Shown: positions 8,811 through 17,261 of the stretch, piece by piece
How the letters are laid out: every line of letters begins with the position of its first letter
How positions within the stretch are numbered: the stretch's first letter is position 1
Origin: an uncultured Rhodopila sp.
Lineage (GTDB): Bacteria > Pseudomonadota > Alphaproteobacteria > Acetobacterales > Acetobacteraceae
Assembly (NCBI RefSeq): GCF_903915725.1
Contig: NZ_CAIWTY010000018.1
Coordinates: 33,604-97,603, forward strand
Reading direction: 5' to 3'
Length of the DNA stretch: 64,000 nucleotides
The notes under the pieces: model-generated
Databases searched by the model: none
Seen by the model: the letters and a program-made list of their open reading frames with translations, nothing else
What the model was told of the DNA's origin: nothing
Position numbers and translations under genes: made by a program

Positions 8811-9217
8811 CGCCGGAGGCCGACCGGTATTTGCTCAAGGCGCGGGAGTTTTTGCTCAAAGCCCGGGAGATGCTGGAGCATTGGCCCGACGAGGCCGGAC
8901 GTGCCAGTTACCTCGCAGCGTTTCATGCTGTACAGGCACTGATTTTTGAAAGAACCGGCAACGTCGCCAAGACCCACTCCGGCGTCAGGGCGCAATTTGG
9001 GAAGCTGGTTAAAGCCGACCCAGGCTGCGATGCCGAGCTACGTTCGTTTCTCGGACGTGCATATAATCTAAAGGCGACAGCGGATTATGAAACCGGGCCG
9101 GGCGCTGAAATCGCACCTGAACGTGCGGCCTTGGCCATACGGACTGCGAGCCTGTATGTGAGCTATGTCGCCGGGTTGCTGGCAGATGACCATTGCGGTG
9201 ATGAGCCGGAGGCGTGA
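8807..9217 (+). CDS. HEPN domain protein (UPF0332-like), toxin partner of the MNT gene
   Basis: A 136-residue all-alpha HEPN protein. After two N-terminal helices with repeated KAREFLLKAREML, the active segment is FERTGNVAKTHSGVRAQF. This is the UPF0332-type variant in which the arginine and histidine are seven residues apart, not the RX4HXY motif of HepT, so tyrosine AMPylation by the MNT partner should not be assumed. HEPN proteins of such pairs are usually RNases. A decayed copy of the central part of this gene lies 200 bp downstream at 9398. Confidence 0.87.
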   Translation: MTPEADRYLLKAREFLLKAREMLEHWPDEAGRASYLAAFHAVQALIFERTGNVAKTHSGVRAQFGKLVKADPGCDAELRSFLGRAYNLKATADYETGPGAEIAPERAALAIRTASLYVSYVAGLLADDHCGDEPEA

Positions 9218-9397
9218 TGTGTCCCTTCGCCGTACGCGTCGAACCGATAGTCCAGCGCCGCTAAGATCCATCGCCGGGCGTCGCCTGACAGCCGGAACCG
9301 CCTGAGACGTTCCGGCGGGGATGCGATACGGCGCGGGCATAGGAAAGCCCGACGATCGTTCGGGTGAAGATTACCGGCTTAAAGTCCAACCGGAGAC

Positions 9398-9485
9398 GTG
9401 AAGACCCACACCGCGTCCGGGTGCAGTTTGGGAAGTTGCCCTAAAGAGACCCGGATTGCGGCGCCGCTATGCGTTCGCTTTTTTA
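9398..9485 (+). pseudogene. Decayed HEPN gene fragment
   Basis: The segment starting AAGACCCACACCG is clearly related, base by base and with small indels, to 8969-9053 of the intact HEPN gene: KTH-SG, the 'GCA(A/G)TTTGGGAAG' block, 'GACCC(A/G)G' and 'CGTTCG' line up in order. The frame is lost and no other part of the gene is recognisable. It is therefore a remnant of a duplicated HEPN gene, marking a site where such modules have come and gone. It is followed directly by AT-richer DNA. Confidence 0.7.
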
Positions 9486-9497
9486 TTTGCATAATCG

Positions 9498-10679
9498 CTA
9501 GAGGGCAAGTGCCAGCGATCGAACCCCATCGTCACGAGCAAGTTCAACCATCTCCCTGCACGCAATGGGTTCCGAACCACGTGGCGCATGACAAAAATCT
9601 GGAAAGAAAAGTAGACATTTCATTAGAATATGCTGAAACGGGCCTTTCTCTGAGTTACTTCCCAATAGGTCTCGAAGAGAAGCGATCAGGAACTCCCGGG
9701 CAAGCTTTTTGTCATCCGCATCGCCGTGTTCAGAACGGGCATTGGCCTTCGCGTATATGCAGGCTAGATGGTACTCGGCCCATTGTCTAACAGCCTTTGG
9801 CCTGCCGATGTATTCTTTGAACTCGTGAACCGATTGTTTGAAGTCATCGTCGGTTTGAGTACTATTTGATAATATCCATCTATACGCGTGATCTAATGCA
9901 AGCATATATATCAACTCATCATAAACTGTGTCCGCTGTCTCGTCCTTCGGCGTATGAAACCAAAGACCTTTCCTCACGTGTTCGACTGACGCGTCTATCC
10001 AGCGAATGGAATCGGCATTATCCTTGGCAACTTTGTTCGCTATGCCTACATATGACCGAGATAAATTTATCTCCATTGCATCGAAATCGGTAACAGCAGC
10101 AGCTTTTATCTGTGATGCCGTTATGATCTGATTTTCGGGTGTACCAACCAGTAAAGTAACAGACTGCGCAAAATTCTCGATAGCCTGAGAATAATCTTCG
10201 GTCCAGTAATAGATTCTCCCGATCTGATGATACGCCTCCCATCTTTTCGGGTCCAAGTTCGCGGCCTGCCTGCAGTAAGCCATGGATTCCTCGCCAGGAG
10301 TCGCGCTCAGAGGAATGTCACTTGTACATTTTTCCAGAATCTCGTCGTAGCTAACTCTCTGCATTACCTGATCAAGTGTCAGTGACCTTGGGTTAACAAC
10401 TAAAACAATGATGAAAACGGCTATAGCGCCGCCAGCGCGGATTGCAATGCTCCCCGATGGACCCAGTCGTCTCTTGAGTTCAACATTCAAAAAGCCTGGG
10501 ATTACCGCCGCAACTCCCGAGGCAGACATTGCTAGGGTCATTTGCATAACGTAAAGAAAGTTCCCTAAGATCTGAGGGTCCTTCTGTTGTGGCAGATAAA
10601 ATGCGATGAAGGAAAATGAAATAGATATGAGGAAAAATACAGTACCGAAGATGAAAGATAGCCACACCTCAGTTTTCAT
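9498..10679 (-). CDS. Orphan membrane protein with TPR-like cytoplasmic/periplasmic region
   Basis: A 393-residue protein that I do not recognise. Three hydrophobic segments (about residues 4-27, 34-60 and 78-95) are followed by a soluble region with a TPR-like pair of helices, LDPKRWEAYHQIGRIYYWTEDYSQAIENF, then mixed helices and a cysteine-containing C-terminus. The gene is visibly AT-richer than everything around it and uses codons such as AGA, ATA and TTA that neighbours avoid, which suggests recent acquisition. An upstream ATG at 10706 is also possible; neither start has a strong Shine-Dalgarno. Confidence 0.7.
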   Translation of the reverse strand: MKTEVWLSFIFGTVFFLISISFSFIAFYLPQQKDPQILGNFLYVMQMTLAMSASGVAAVIPGFLNVELKRRLGPSGSIAIRAGGAIAVFIIVLVVNPRSLTLDQVMQRVSYDEILEKCTSDIPLSATPGEESMAYCRQAANLDPKRWEAYHQIGRIYYWTEDYSQAIENFAQSVTLLVGTPENQIITASQIKAAAVTDFDAMEINLSRSYVGIANKVAKDNADSIRWIDASVEHVRKGLWFHTPKDETADTVYDELIYMLALDHAYRWILSNSTQTDDDFKQSVHEFKEYIGRPKAVRQWAEYHLACIYAKANARSEHGDADDKKLAREFLIASLRDLLGSNSEKGPFQHILMKCLLFFPDFCHAPRGSEPIACREMVELARDDGVRSLALAL

Positions 10680-10831
10680 GTTCTTGCCTAACGTAATCGA
10701 CGGCATCTGGTTAGTAAAACTTCATTCACGAGACCGACCCAGCAACTTTGGGCGCAGCGTAGATTTCGAACCGGCCGGATGTGCCGAAGGTTTATCAACA
10801 CCGGTCCTCGGCTTGGAGTCCCTTATGAGAC

Positions 10832-10942
10832 CTAAGGAGGCGGTTTGTCCGAGCCGCCGCACGGCGGATTGGGACATGCGTTGGCAACGTGAGGCATCAG
10901 CGCGCAAAAATTTCCTGCAAATAGGCCAACTAGTAGCACCAT
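10832..10942 (-). CDS. Possible short secreted peptide or truncated gene start
   Basis: A 36-codon frame starting MVLLVGLFAGNFCALMPHVANA, which looks like a signal peptide with an A-x-A-like cleavage site, followed by CPNPPCGGSDKPPP and a stop. The mature part is only about 14 residues with two cysteines. It may be a genuine micropeptide or the 5' remnant of a larger secreted protein cut during insertion of the adjacent AT-rich gene. The Shine-Dalgarno is weak. Confidence 0.25.
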   Translation of the reverse strand: MVLLVGLFAGNFCALMPHVANACPNPPCGGSDKPPP

Positions 10943-11197
10943 TCTGCCCAGTCTCGGCCAGTCGCGAAGTTCGCCCGGAGGAAACCTATGTTGAGTACAT
11001 GTTTCCGAATCAGATGCCGACCGACTTGAGCACACTTTGTCCCTCCGCCTATGGTGCTCGCGGCTGTTTGACACAACTCAACAACAATTGCAAGCCCGAA
11101 GCAAGCGATATCCCACGCCGCGCCTTCTTCGCGCCTTCTCACATTTAAGGCGTCCGGGGCGGCGATTTGTTGGAGGAAAGCGCAGGGGCCTTCACCC
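10943..11197. other. Gap without a recognisable gene
   Basis: About 250 bases of intermediate GC between the accessory patch and the MobA-like gene. Open frames exist on both strands but none has a recognisable motif, start signal or typical codon use. No tRNA, hairpin terminator or repeat family member was seen. Confidence 0.5.
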
Positions 11198-12856
11198 CTA
11201 CCCAACCCCCTCCGGCCGCATCCCCCGAGGCAGCGTCGCCAGCGACTCCGCCGTATCGAAATCCCGCAGCACGGCATCATCCGCCATCTCCACCTCCGCC
11301 ACGCTCTCCATGTGCTTGCCCACCAGGGACCGCGCCCCCGAATCCCCTGCAATCGCCAGAATCTCCGGGAAGAAACGACGATCCCACAGCACCGGGTTAC
11401 CCTGCTTGCCCCGGAACGTCGGCAGCACGATCAGCCGCCCCTCCTGGGGGTCATACGTCCCCAACAGCCGATCCATCATCCGCCCGGTCACCAGCGGCAT
11501 ATCCCCCAAACACACCAAAGCCGCCGCGCACTCCGCAGGCACCGCCGCGATCCCCGCCTTCAAACTCGCCGCCAGCCCGTCGCCATAATCCGGGGCAAAA
11601 ACATGCCGCACCGGCCGCCCGCCCAGCGCCCGCTCGACCTCCTCCGCCTGATGCCCGGTCACCACCAGCACCGGCCGCGCCCCCGACGACAACACGTTAT
11701 CCACCACCCGCGCGATCATCGCCTTCCCGGACCGATCCGCCACCAGCAGCTTATTATGCGGCGCCATCCGCTGCGACCGCCCGGCCCCGAGCACCACCGC
11801 CGCGATCGTCGGCGCACTGCGCGGCGCGGCCCCCGAGCGCGGCGTCGCCGGAGCCTTCTCCCGCGGCATCGGCCGCGTCTCCATCTCCTTCAGCAGTCCG
11901 CCGACACCCATCAGCATCATGTCGCGCGGCGTCACCTCGATCCCGGCGAACAGCCGAGACAGCACGAAGTCGATGCCGTTCAGGCTCGGGCTGCGGGCGC
12001 AGCCGGGCAGCACCAACGCTGGCCGGGCACCGATACGGCCGAGGCAGATCAGGTTGCCCGGATCGACCGGCATGCCGAAATGCAGGATCTCGCCGCCCGC
12101 CCGAACGATCCCTGCCGGCCCGACATCGCGGCGATCGACCACCGCCGAGGCGCCGATGACCAGCAGCAAATCGGCGCCGTTGCGCAGCAGCCCCTCCAGC
12201 GCCTGGCCGATAGCGTCCTCGGCATGCGCGCAATGCACCGGCGGCAGCAGCGAGCCGGTCAGTGCGGTGATCCGAGCCTCGGTGATGGCGATCGTCTTGT
12301 CCGTCACGCTGTCCTTCAGCCCCGGCAGCGCGGTGATCACCAACCCGACTTTCAGCGGCCGGAACGGATGCAGCGTCAAAGGCCCGGGCCGCTGACGCAC
12401 CAGCGCCTCGGCCACCGACAGAACATTCCCCGGCACGGAAAACGGGATGATCTTGATCGTCGCGATCAGATCCTTCGGCGTCACCACCGCATAATCCGGC
12501 AGGGTGCCGATGGTCATCGCTTCATCGATGGTGTTCAGGCGATCGATCCGGGCGGCATCGACGCGCAGTAGCCCCGGCGCCTCCGCCGACAAATTCACCC
12601 GCCCGGTCGCCGCCGCCGATCGGCCGATCAGCGGCGCCACCAACGGTTCGGCCAGACGGTGGGCGGCGATGTCCTCGGGGACGTCGCCGGGTTCGAGGCG
12701 GGCGCAGATCACCTCCGTCCGGCCGGCCGCGCGCAACGCCTCGATCGCGGCGTCGTCCAGAAGCGCGCCCTTGCGGATCATCCGCTCGCCGACTTTCTGG
12801 CTGTGCGCCATGATGGCGCCGTGCGCGTCGGCCAACGCGGCCGAACCGAAGATCAT
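11198..12856 (-). CDS. Molybdopterin-binding / MobA-like nucleotidyltransferase fusion
   Basis: A 552-residue two-domain protein. Residues 1-330 resemble the MoeA/MogA-type molybdopterin-binding fold (motifs around ALLVIGASAVVDRRDVGPAG). Residues ~350-545 form a MobA/MocA-like NTP transferase with VVLGAGRSQRMAPHNKLL at about 354 and CLGDMPLV near 452. It is predicted to finish molybdenum cofactor as the cytosine (or guanine) dinucleotide for xanthine dehydrogenase-family enzymes. It overlaps xdhC by four bases, which supports that role. No molybdoenzyme is encoded nearby. Confidence 0.88.
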   Translation of the reverse strand: MIFGSAALADAHGAIMAHSQKVGERMIRKGALLDDAAIEALRAAGRTEVICARLEPGDVPEDIAAHRLAEPLVAPLIGRSAAATGRVNLSAEAPGLLRVDAARIDRLNTIDEAMTIGTLPDYAVVTPKDLIATIKIIPFSVPGNVLSVAEALVRQRPGPLTLHPFRPLKVGLVITALPGLKDSVTDKTIAITEARITALTGSLLPPVHCAHAEDAIGQALEGLLRNGADLLLVIGASAVVDRRDVGPAGIVRAGGEILHFGMPVDPGNLICLGRIGARPALVLPGCARSPSLNGIDFVLSRLFAGIEVTPRDMMLMGVGGLLKEMETRPMPREKAPATPRSGAAPRSAPTIAAVVLGAGRSQRMAPHNKLLVADRSGKAMIARVVDNVLSSGARPVLVVTGHQAEEVERALGGRPVRHVFAPDYGDGLAASLKAGIAAVPAECAAALVCLGDMPLVTGRMMDRLLGTYDPQEGRLIVLPTFRGKQGNPVLWDRRFFPEILAIAGDSGARSLVGKHMESVAEVEMADDAVLRDFDTAESLATLPRGMRPEGVG

Positions 12857-13551
12857 ACGGCGGACTTGTTCGGCACAGGGGCGTTGCGGCGCACGGCGAC
12901 GATCTCGGCGATGATCGACAGGGCGATCTCCGGCGCGGTGACCGCCTCGATATTCAGCCCGACCGGCCCGCGGATGCGCGACAGCGCGTTGTCCTGGTGG
13001 CCGAGTTCGCGCAATCGCTGAAGCCGCGCGGCATGGGTGCGGCGCGACCCAAGGGCGCCGATATAGAACGCCTGCGACTTCAGTGCGTGGTCCAAAGCTG
13101 GGTCGTCCAGCTTCGGATCATGCGTCAAGGTCACTACCGCGGTGCGGCTGTCGGGGGCGAATTTCTCCAGCGCTTCGTCCGGCCAATCGGTGGAAATCTC
13201 CACCCCCGGAAACCGCTCGTCCGAGGCGAACGACCGCCGCGGGTCAACAACGGTGACCGAGAAGCCGCACGGCACGGCGAACGGCACCAAAGCCTGGGCG
13301 ATATGCACCGCGCCGACGACGATCAGCCGCAGCGGGGGGTTATAGGCATGCAGGAAGAAGTCGGTCTCGCCAATCCGCACGGTGCCGCTCTCGTCCCGCT
13401 CCAGCGCGCGCCGGGCGGCTTCGGCAAGGTCGGCGGGCGCCTCCGGGTCGGGCAGCAGGCGCTGCTCGCCCCCGGGCAGCCGGGTCGCCAGCACAACGGG
13501 CCGTTTGTCGCGTTTCGCCTGTTCCAGTGCGGCGAGGATTTCCGGGGTCAT
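12853..13551 (-). CDS. XdhC family molybdenum cofactor insertion/maturation protein
   Basis: A 232-residue XdhC/CoxI-type protein, which binds Mo cofactor and delivers it to xanthine dehydrogenase or CO dehydrogenase-like enzymes. A short N-terminal XdhC_CoxI part is followed by the Rossmann domain: LIVVGAVHIAQALVPFA, then VTVVDPRRSFASDERFPG, and the family-typical YIGALGSRRTHAARLQRL and IRGPVGLNIEAVTAPEIALSI. It heads a two-gene operon with the MobA-like fusion and is divergent from efp. Confidence 0.93.
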   Translation of the reverse strand: MTPEILAALEQAKRDKRPVVLATRLPGGEQRLLPDPEAPADLAEAARRALERDESGTVRIGETDFFLHAYNPPLRLIVVGAVHIAQALVPFAVPCGFSVTVVDPRRSFASDERFPGVEISTDWPDEALEKFAPDSRTAVVTLTHDPKLDDPALDHALKSQAFYIGALGSRRTHAARLQRLRELGHQDNALSRIRGPVGLNIEAVTAPEIALSIIAEIVAVRRNAPVPNKSAV

Positions 13552-13760
13552 GGACGTTTATCCTGTGACGAAGACGGGCATGATAAAGTTCTCTGCCGGT
13601 TTGCGGGAGAGTCGCTATCGGCGGTAACGCGATTGCATCAGCCAGCGTTGTCCGATCCGGGCTGCCATGCAAGCCGGCGCGTCAGCCGCCAACCTTGCCC
13701 CCGCCCCCTCCACGGTCTAGAAGCCCGCACCTTTCCTATTTCCCAGAACGGACTGAATCC

Positions 13761-14327
13761 ATGAAGCAGCAGGCGAATCTGATCCGCGCCGGCCAGGTGA
13801 TCGAGCATGAAGGCGCCCGCTGGACGGTGCTGAAGCAGCAGATCATCACCCCCGGCAAAGGCGGCGCCTTCATCCAGGTCGAGATGCGCAACCTCAAATC
13901 CGGCAACAAGACCAACGAGCGCTGGCGCACCGCCGACACCGTCGAGCGGCTGACCACCGAGGAAAAAGAATATAAATACTCCTACAAGGACGGCATCAAC
14001 CTGGTGCTGATGGACCCGGAGACTTACGAGGAAGCGCACATCCCGGCGGAGTTGCTGGGCGATGCCGCGCCGTTCCTGCAGGATGAGATGACGCTGGTGG
14101 TTGACCTCGTCGAAGGCGACCCGGTGGCGATCCACCTGCCCGGCACGGTCATCCTGGAAATCGCCGAAGCCGATCCGGTGGTGAAGGGGCAGACCGCGTC
14201 GTCGTCGTACAAGCCGGCGCTGCTGTCGAACGGTGTCAAGACCCTGGTGCCGCCGTTCATCGAGGCGGGCGAGAAGATCGTGGTGCGGACCGAGGACGGC
14301 AGCTACGTGGAGCGGGCGAAAGGCTGA
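13761..14327 (+). CDS. efp: Translation elongation factor P
   Basis: A 188-residue EF-P that relieves ribosome stalling at polyproline. The three domains have normal length. The modification loop TPGKGGAF places the target lysine at residue 33, equivalent to K34 of E. coli, consistent with the presence of EpmA in this window. The ATG at 13761 (MKQQANLIRAG) is chosen over upstream in-frame codons because it matches the family N-terminus. Its stop overlaps the next gene's ATG (TGATG). Confidence 0.97.
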   Translation: MKQQANLIRAGQVIEHEGARWTVLKQQIITPGKGGAFIQVEMRNLKSGNKTNERWRTADTVERLTTEEKEYKYSYKDGINLVLMDPETYEEAHIPAELLGDAAPFLQDEMTLVVDLVEGDPVAIHLPGTVILEIAEADPVVKGQTASSSYKPALLSNGVKTLVPPFIEAGEKIVVRTEDGSYVERAKG

Positions 14328-15154
14328 TGGCCTTTCGCCTCTCCCCCCATCTGACGGTCATGGCCAACGCGGCGCAGAAGGCATCCAAGCGCCTGCTGCG
14401 CGACTTCGCCGAGGTCGAGCAATTGCAGGTCAGCGTCAAAGGGCCGTCCGACTTCGTCACCCAGGCCGACTTGCGCGCCGAGCAGACTCTCAAAGAGGAA
14501 CTGAACAAGGCGCGTCCGGGCTATGCCTTCCTGATGGAGGAATCCGGCGCCTCCGGTTCGGACAACTGGTCCTGGCGCTGGGTCGTCGATCCGCTCGACG
14601 GGACGACCAACTTCCTGCACGGCATGCCGCACTGGGCGATCAGCATCGGCCTGGAAAAGCGCCTGCCGGATGGCACGTCAGAGGTGCATGCCGGGCTGGT
14701 CTATGCTCCGGCGGTGGACGAGATGTTCTGGGCGGAAAAAGGCACCGGGGCGTTCGTGAATGAACGCCGGCTGCGCGTATCGGCGCGGCGGGAGATTTCC
14801 GAAGCCATCTTCGCCACCGGCATTCCGTTTGGCGCGGTCTCGGCGTCCCGGCGGCAGTCGTTCAGCCGCACGTTAACGACGCTGATGCCGCAGGTGGCCG
14901 GCATACGCCGCTTCGGTTCGGCGGCGCTGGACATGGCCTGGGTCGCGCATGGCCGGTTCGACGGGTACTGGGAGCTTGGTATCCACCCCTGGGACATCTG
15001 CGCCGGCATCATTCTGGTGAAGGAAGCCGGCGGTTACGTCACCGACGTGGGGGAGGGCGATCCTCTGGCCACCGGCAACATCGTCGCCGGCAACCCGCAT
15101 CTGCATGCGAAGTTACGGGAAGCCGTGGCCGAGGGCATGGTCCGCCCGGCCTGA
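14327..15154 (+). CDS. suhB: Inositol monophosphatase family protein
   Basis: A 275-residue Mg2+-dependent phosphatase of the IMPase/SuhB family. Metal-binding motifs are present: the acidic EESG (residues ~66-69), [23 protein letters not shown] (DPxDGT near 86) and [19 protein letters not shown] near the C-terminus. It may hydrolyse inositol-1-phosphate or act as the SuhB-type rRNA-processing factor. The gene is coupled to efp by a one-base overlap. Confidence 0.92.
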   Translation: MAFRLSPHLTVMANAAQKASKRLLRDFAEVEQLQVSVKGPSDFVTQADLRAEQTLKEELNKARPGYAFLMEESGASGSDNWSWRWVVDPLDGTTNFLHGMPHWAISIGLEKRLPDGTSEVHAGLVYAPAVDEMFWAEKGTGAFVNERRLRVSARREISEAIFATGIPFGAVSASRRQSFSRTLTTLMPQVAGIRRFGSAALDMAWVAHGRFDGYWELGIHPWDICAGIILVKEAGGYVTDVGEGDPLATGNIVAGNPHLHAKLREAVAEGMVRPA

Positions 15155-15171
15155 AAGCGAGGAGGGTGCCG

Positions 15172-15675
15172 ATGCCGCGGATATTCGTTCAGCAAGCCGA
15201 CATCACCACGCTGGACGTCGATGCCATCGTCAACGCCGCCAACCAGTCGCTGTTGGGCGGCGGCGGCGTCGATGGCGCGATCCACCGCGCCGCCGGGCCG
15301 CAACTGGTCGAGGAATGCCGGGCGCTGGGCGGCTGCCCGACCGGGGAGGCCCGGATCACCAAGGGCTATCGCCTGCCCGCCCGGTACGTGATCCACGCCG
15401 TCGGACCGCGCTACCGCGACGGACAGCGCGGCGAGCCGGACCTGCTGGCGGCATGCTACCGCAACAGCCTTCGTCTCGCGGCCGAGCACGGCATCCGGAC
15501 GATCGCGTTCCCGGCGATCAGTTGCGGCATCTACGGCTACCCGATACCGGAGGCGGCGCGCATCGCGGTCACCACCGTTTCTGCGTTCCTGGACAAGGAC
15601 GCGCGGATCGAGCGGGCGATCTTCGCATGCTTTGGCGACGATGTGCTCGCAGCGTTCCGGGCGGCGCTCGGCTGA
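15172..15675 (+). CDS. Macrodomain O-acetyl-ADP-ribose deacetylase (YmdB-like)
   Basis: A 167-residue single macrodomain. ADP-ribose-binding motifs are intact: [22 protein letters not shown] at about 19-40 and [14 protein letters not shown] near 107-120. Expected activity is removal of acetyl or ADP-ribosyl groups from ADP-ribose derivatives in the cytoplasm. The ATG at 15172 with GGAGG six bases upstream is preferred over a GTG at 15166. It follows suhB by 17 bases, closing an efp-suhB-macrodomain unit. Confidence 0.95.
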   Translation: MPRIFVQQADITTLDVDAIVNAANQSLLGGGGVDGAIHRAAGPQLVEECRALGGCPTGEARITKGYRLPARYVIHAVGPRYRDGQRGEPDLLAACYRNSLRLAAEHGIRTIAFPAISCGIYGYPIPEAARIAVTTVSAFLDKDARIERAIFACFGDDVLAAFRAALG

Positions 15676-15687
15676 GCACGCCGCCGT

Positions 15688-16566
15688 TTATTGCGAAGCG
15701 AACGTAAGCTTGTCCTGGGTTTTCGTATCGAAATCGCCAGCGTCATGCCGTTCATGCAACTGGCTGGATAGCTCGCCGGTGACGCGGTTGACCATGCGCC
15801 CGCGTTTCACGGCAGCGCGTTCGCCGACGGCATCGGCCCAGCGTTGGACATGCTTGTAGTCCTGCACCTGGAGGAATTCGGCCGCGTCATACAGCCAGCC
15901 CTTGGCCAGCCCGCCATACCAGGGAAACACGGCGATATCGGCGATGGTGTAGTCGCTGCCTGCGAGATACTCGTTCCCCGCCAGCCGGCGATCGAGCACG
16001 TCGAGCTGGCGTTTCGCCTCCATGGCAAACCGATCAATGGCATATTCGATCTTGGCCGGCGCGTAGGCATAGAAATGTCCGAACCCGCCACCGAGGTAGG
16101 GCGCGCTTCCCATCTGCCAGAACAGCCATGACAGGCATTCCGCTCGGGCCGCCGTGTCCGCCGGCAGGAAGGCGCCGAACTTCTCCGCCAGATACAGCAG
16201 GATCGCGCCGGACTCGAACACCCGTATCGGTTTCGGACCGCTGCGATCCAACAGGGCGGGAATCTTCGAGTTCGGGTTGACCGCCACGAAGCCGCTGCCG
16301 AACTGATCGCCCTCATTGATGCGGATCAGCCAGGCGTCGTATTCGGCCCCGGCATGGCCGAGAGCCAGCAGCTCCTCGAGCATGATCGTTACCTTCACGC
16401 CGTTGGGCGTTCCCAGCGAGTAAAGCTGGAGAGGGTGTTGCCCGACGGGCAGTTCCTTTTCATGCGTCGGTCCGGATATCGGGCGGTTGATGCTGGCGAA
16501 CCGCCCCCCGCTCGCCTTGTCCCAGGTCCAGACCTTCGGCGGCGTGTATTCATGTGCATCGCTCAT
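15688..16566 (-). CDS. yghU: Glutathione-dependent disulfide-bond oxidoreductase YghU
   Basis: A 292-residue GST-fold enzyme of the YghU/YfcG group that reduces small disulfides with glutathione. The long N-terminal extension YTPPKVWTWDKASGGRFASINRPISGPTHEK is diagnostic, followed by PNGVKVTIMLEEL, VNPNSKIPALLD and FESGAILLYLAEKFG (glutathione site), and YTIADIAVFPWYGGL in the helical domain. The ATG at 16566 has GGAG eight bases upstream; the frame is open further back. Convergent with the macrodomain gene. Confidence 0.95.
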   Translation of the reverse strand: MSDAHEYTPPKVWTWDKASGGRFASINRPISGPTHEKELPVGQHPLQLYSLGTPNGVKVTIMLEELLALGHAGAEYDAWLIRINEGDQFGSGFVAVNPNSKIPALLDRSGPKPIRVFESGAILLYLAEKFGAFLPADTAARAECLSWLFWQMGSAPYLGGGFGHFYAYAPAKIEYAIDRFAMEAKRQLDVLDRRLAGNEYLAGSDYTIADIAVFPWYGGLAKGWLYDAAEFLQVQDYKHVQRWADAVGERAAVKRGRMVNRVTGELSSQLHERHDAGDFDTKTQDKLTFASQ

Positions 16567-16662
16567 GTCAGCAGCTCCGGACATTGATAGCGGGATACGA
16601 CCGGCAGCGTGCAATTGACGTGCCTGCCGATTCGGGGTCTCGAATGAAGGCGCTACCGGCCG

Positions 16663-17097
16663 CTACACCGTGCGGCCGATGTATTCCTTCATATTCCGGA
16701 CCTCATGCTCATGCAGCGTGATGCGGTATTTGACCAGGTCGCGGATGCTGATGATGCCCTCGAGCCGCCCGTTGTTGACGACCGGCAGGTGGCGAAAATA
16801 GCCCGCATCCATGATCTCCATAGCCTCGTCCACGCTGGTCTGCGATGTCGTGGTGATGACATCGCGAGTCATCAGACTGTCGGCGCGAACGCCGCCCACT
16901 TTCCCGGCATTGGCTGCCAGGGCTTTGACGACATCGCGCTCGCTGACGATGCCGACGACCGCGCCGTTGTCATCCAGAACCAGAACCGCTCCGATGCGCC
17001 GGGACGTGATGATCTCCGCGATTTCCTGCACTGTCGCGGACGGCTTCACTGATATGACTGAGGTGTCCTTGGCCTTCAATACCGCTCCGACTGTCAT
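16663..17097 (-). CDS. Two-CBS-domain protein
   Basis: A 144-residue protein made of two tandem CBS domains (about residues 8-62 and 75-130), forming one Bateman module that probably senses adenine nucleotides. Typical elements are RRIGAVLVLDDNGAVVGIVSERD and MDAGYFRHLPVVNNGRLEGIISIRDLV. No effector domain is attached. The start at 17097 has GGGGGAG five bases upstream; the longer open frame to 17223 is not supported. Such stand-alone proteins are common in alphaproteobacteria, with unknown partners. Confidence 0.92.
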   Translation of the reverse strand: MTVGAVLKAKDTSVISVKPSATVQEIAEIITSRRIGAVLVLDDNGAVVGIVSERDVVKALAANAGKVGGVRADSLMTRDVITTTSQTSVDEAMEIMDAGYFRHLPVVNNGRLEGIISIRDLVKYRITLHEHEVRNMKEYIGRTV

Positions 17098-17261
17098 TCG
17101 ACTCCCCCTGATGCCCGTTCCCGCGACAGCAGCGTAACCTGATTTGGCAACACCGGTTGAATTCGCAACTGCGGAAAGTGGACGCGGGAGATTAGACCCG
17201 ATCTCACGTTGACGTAAGCTCACTGACGGGCCAGTTCGGCGGGATACGCTGGAGCAGGCGG

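Noticed and set aside
8807..9217. Calling the HEPN protein a HepT with an AMPylation target motif
   Set aside because: The RX4HXY motif is absent; the sequence has the UPF0332-type R-x7-H pattern.
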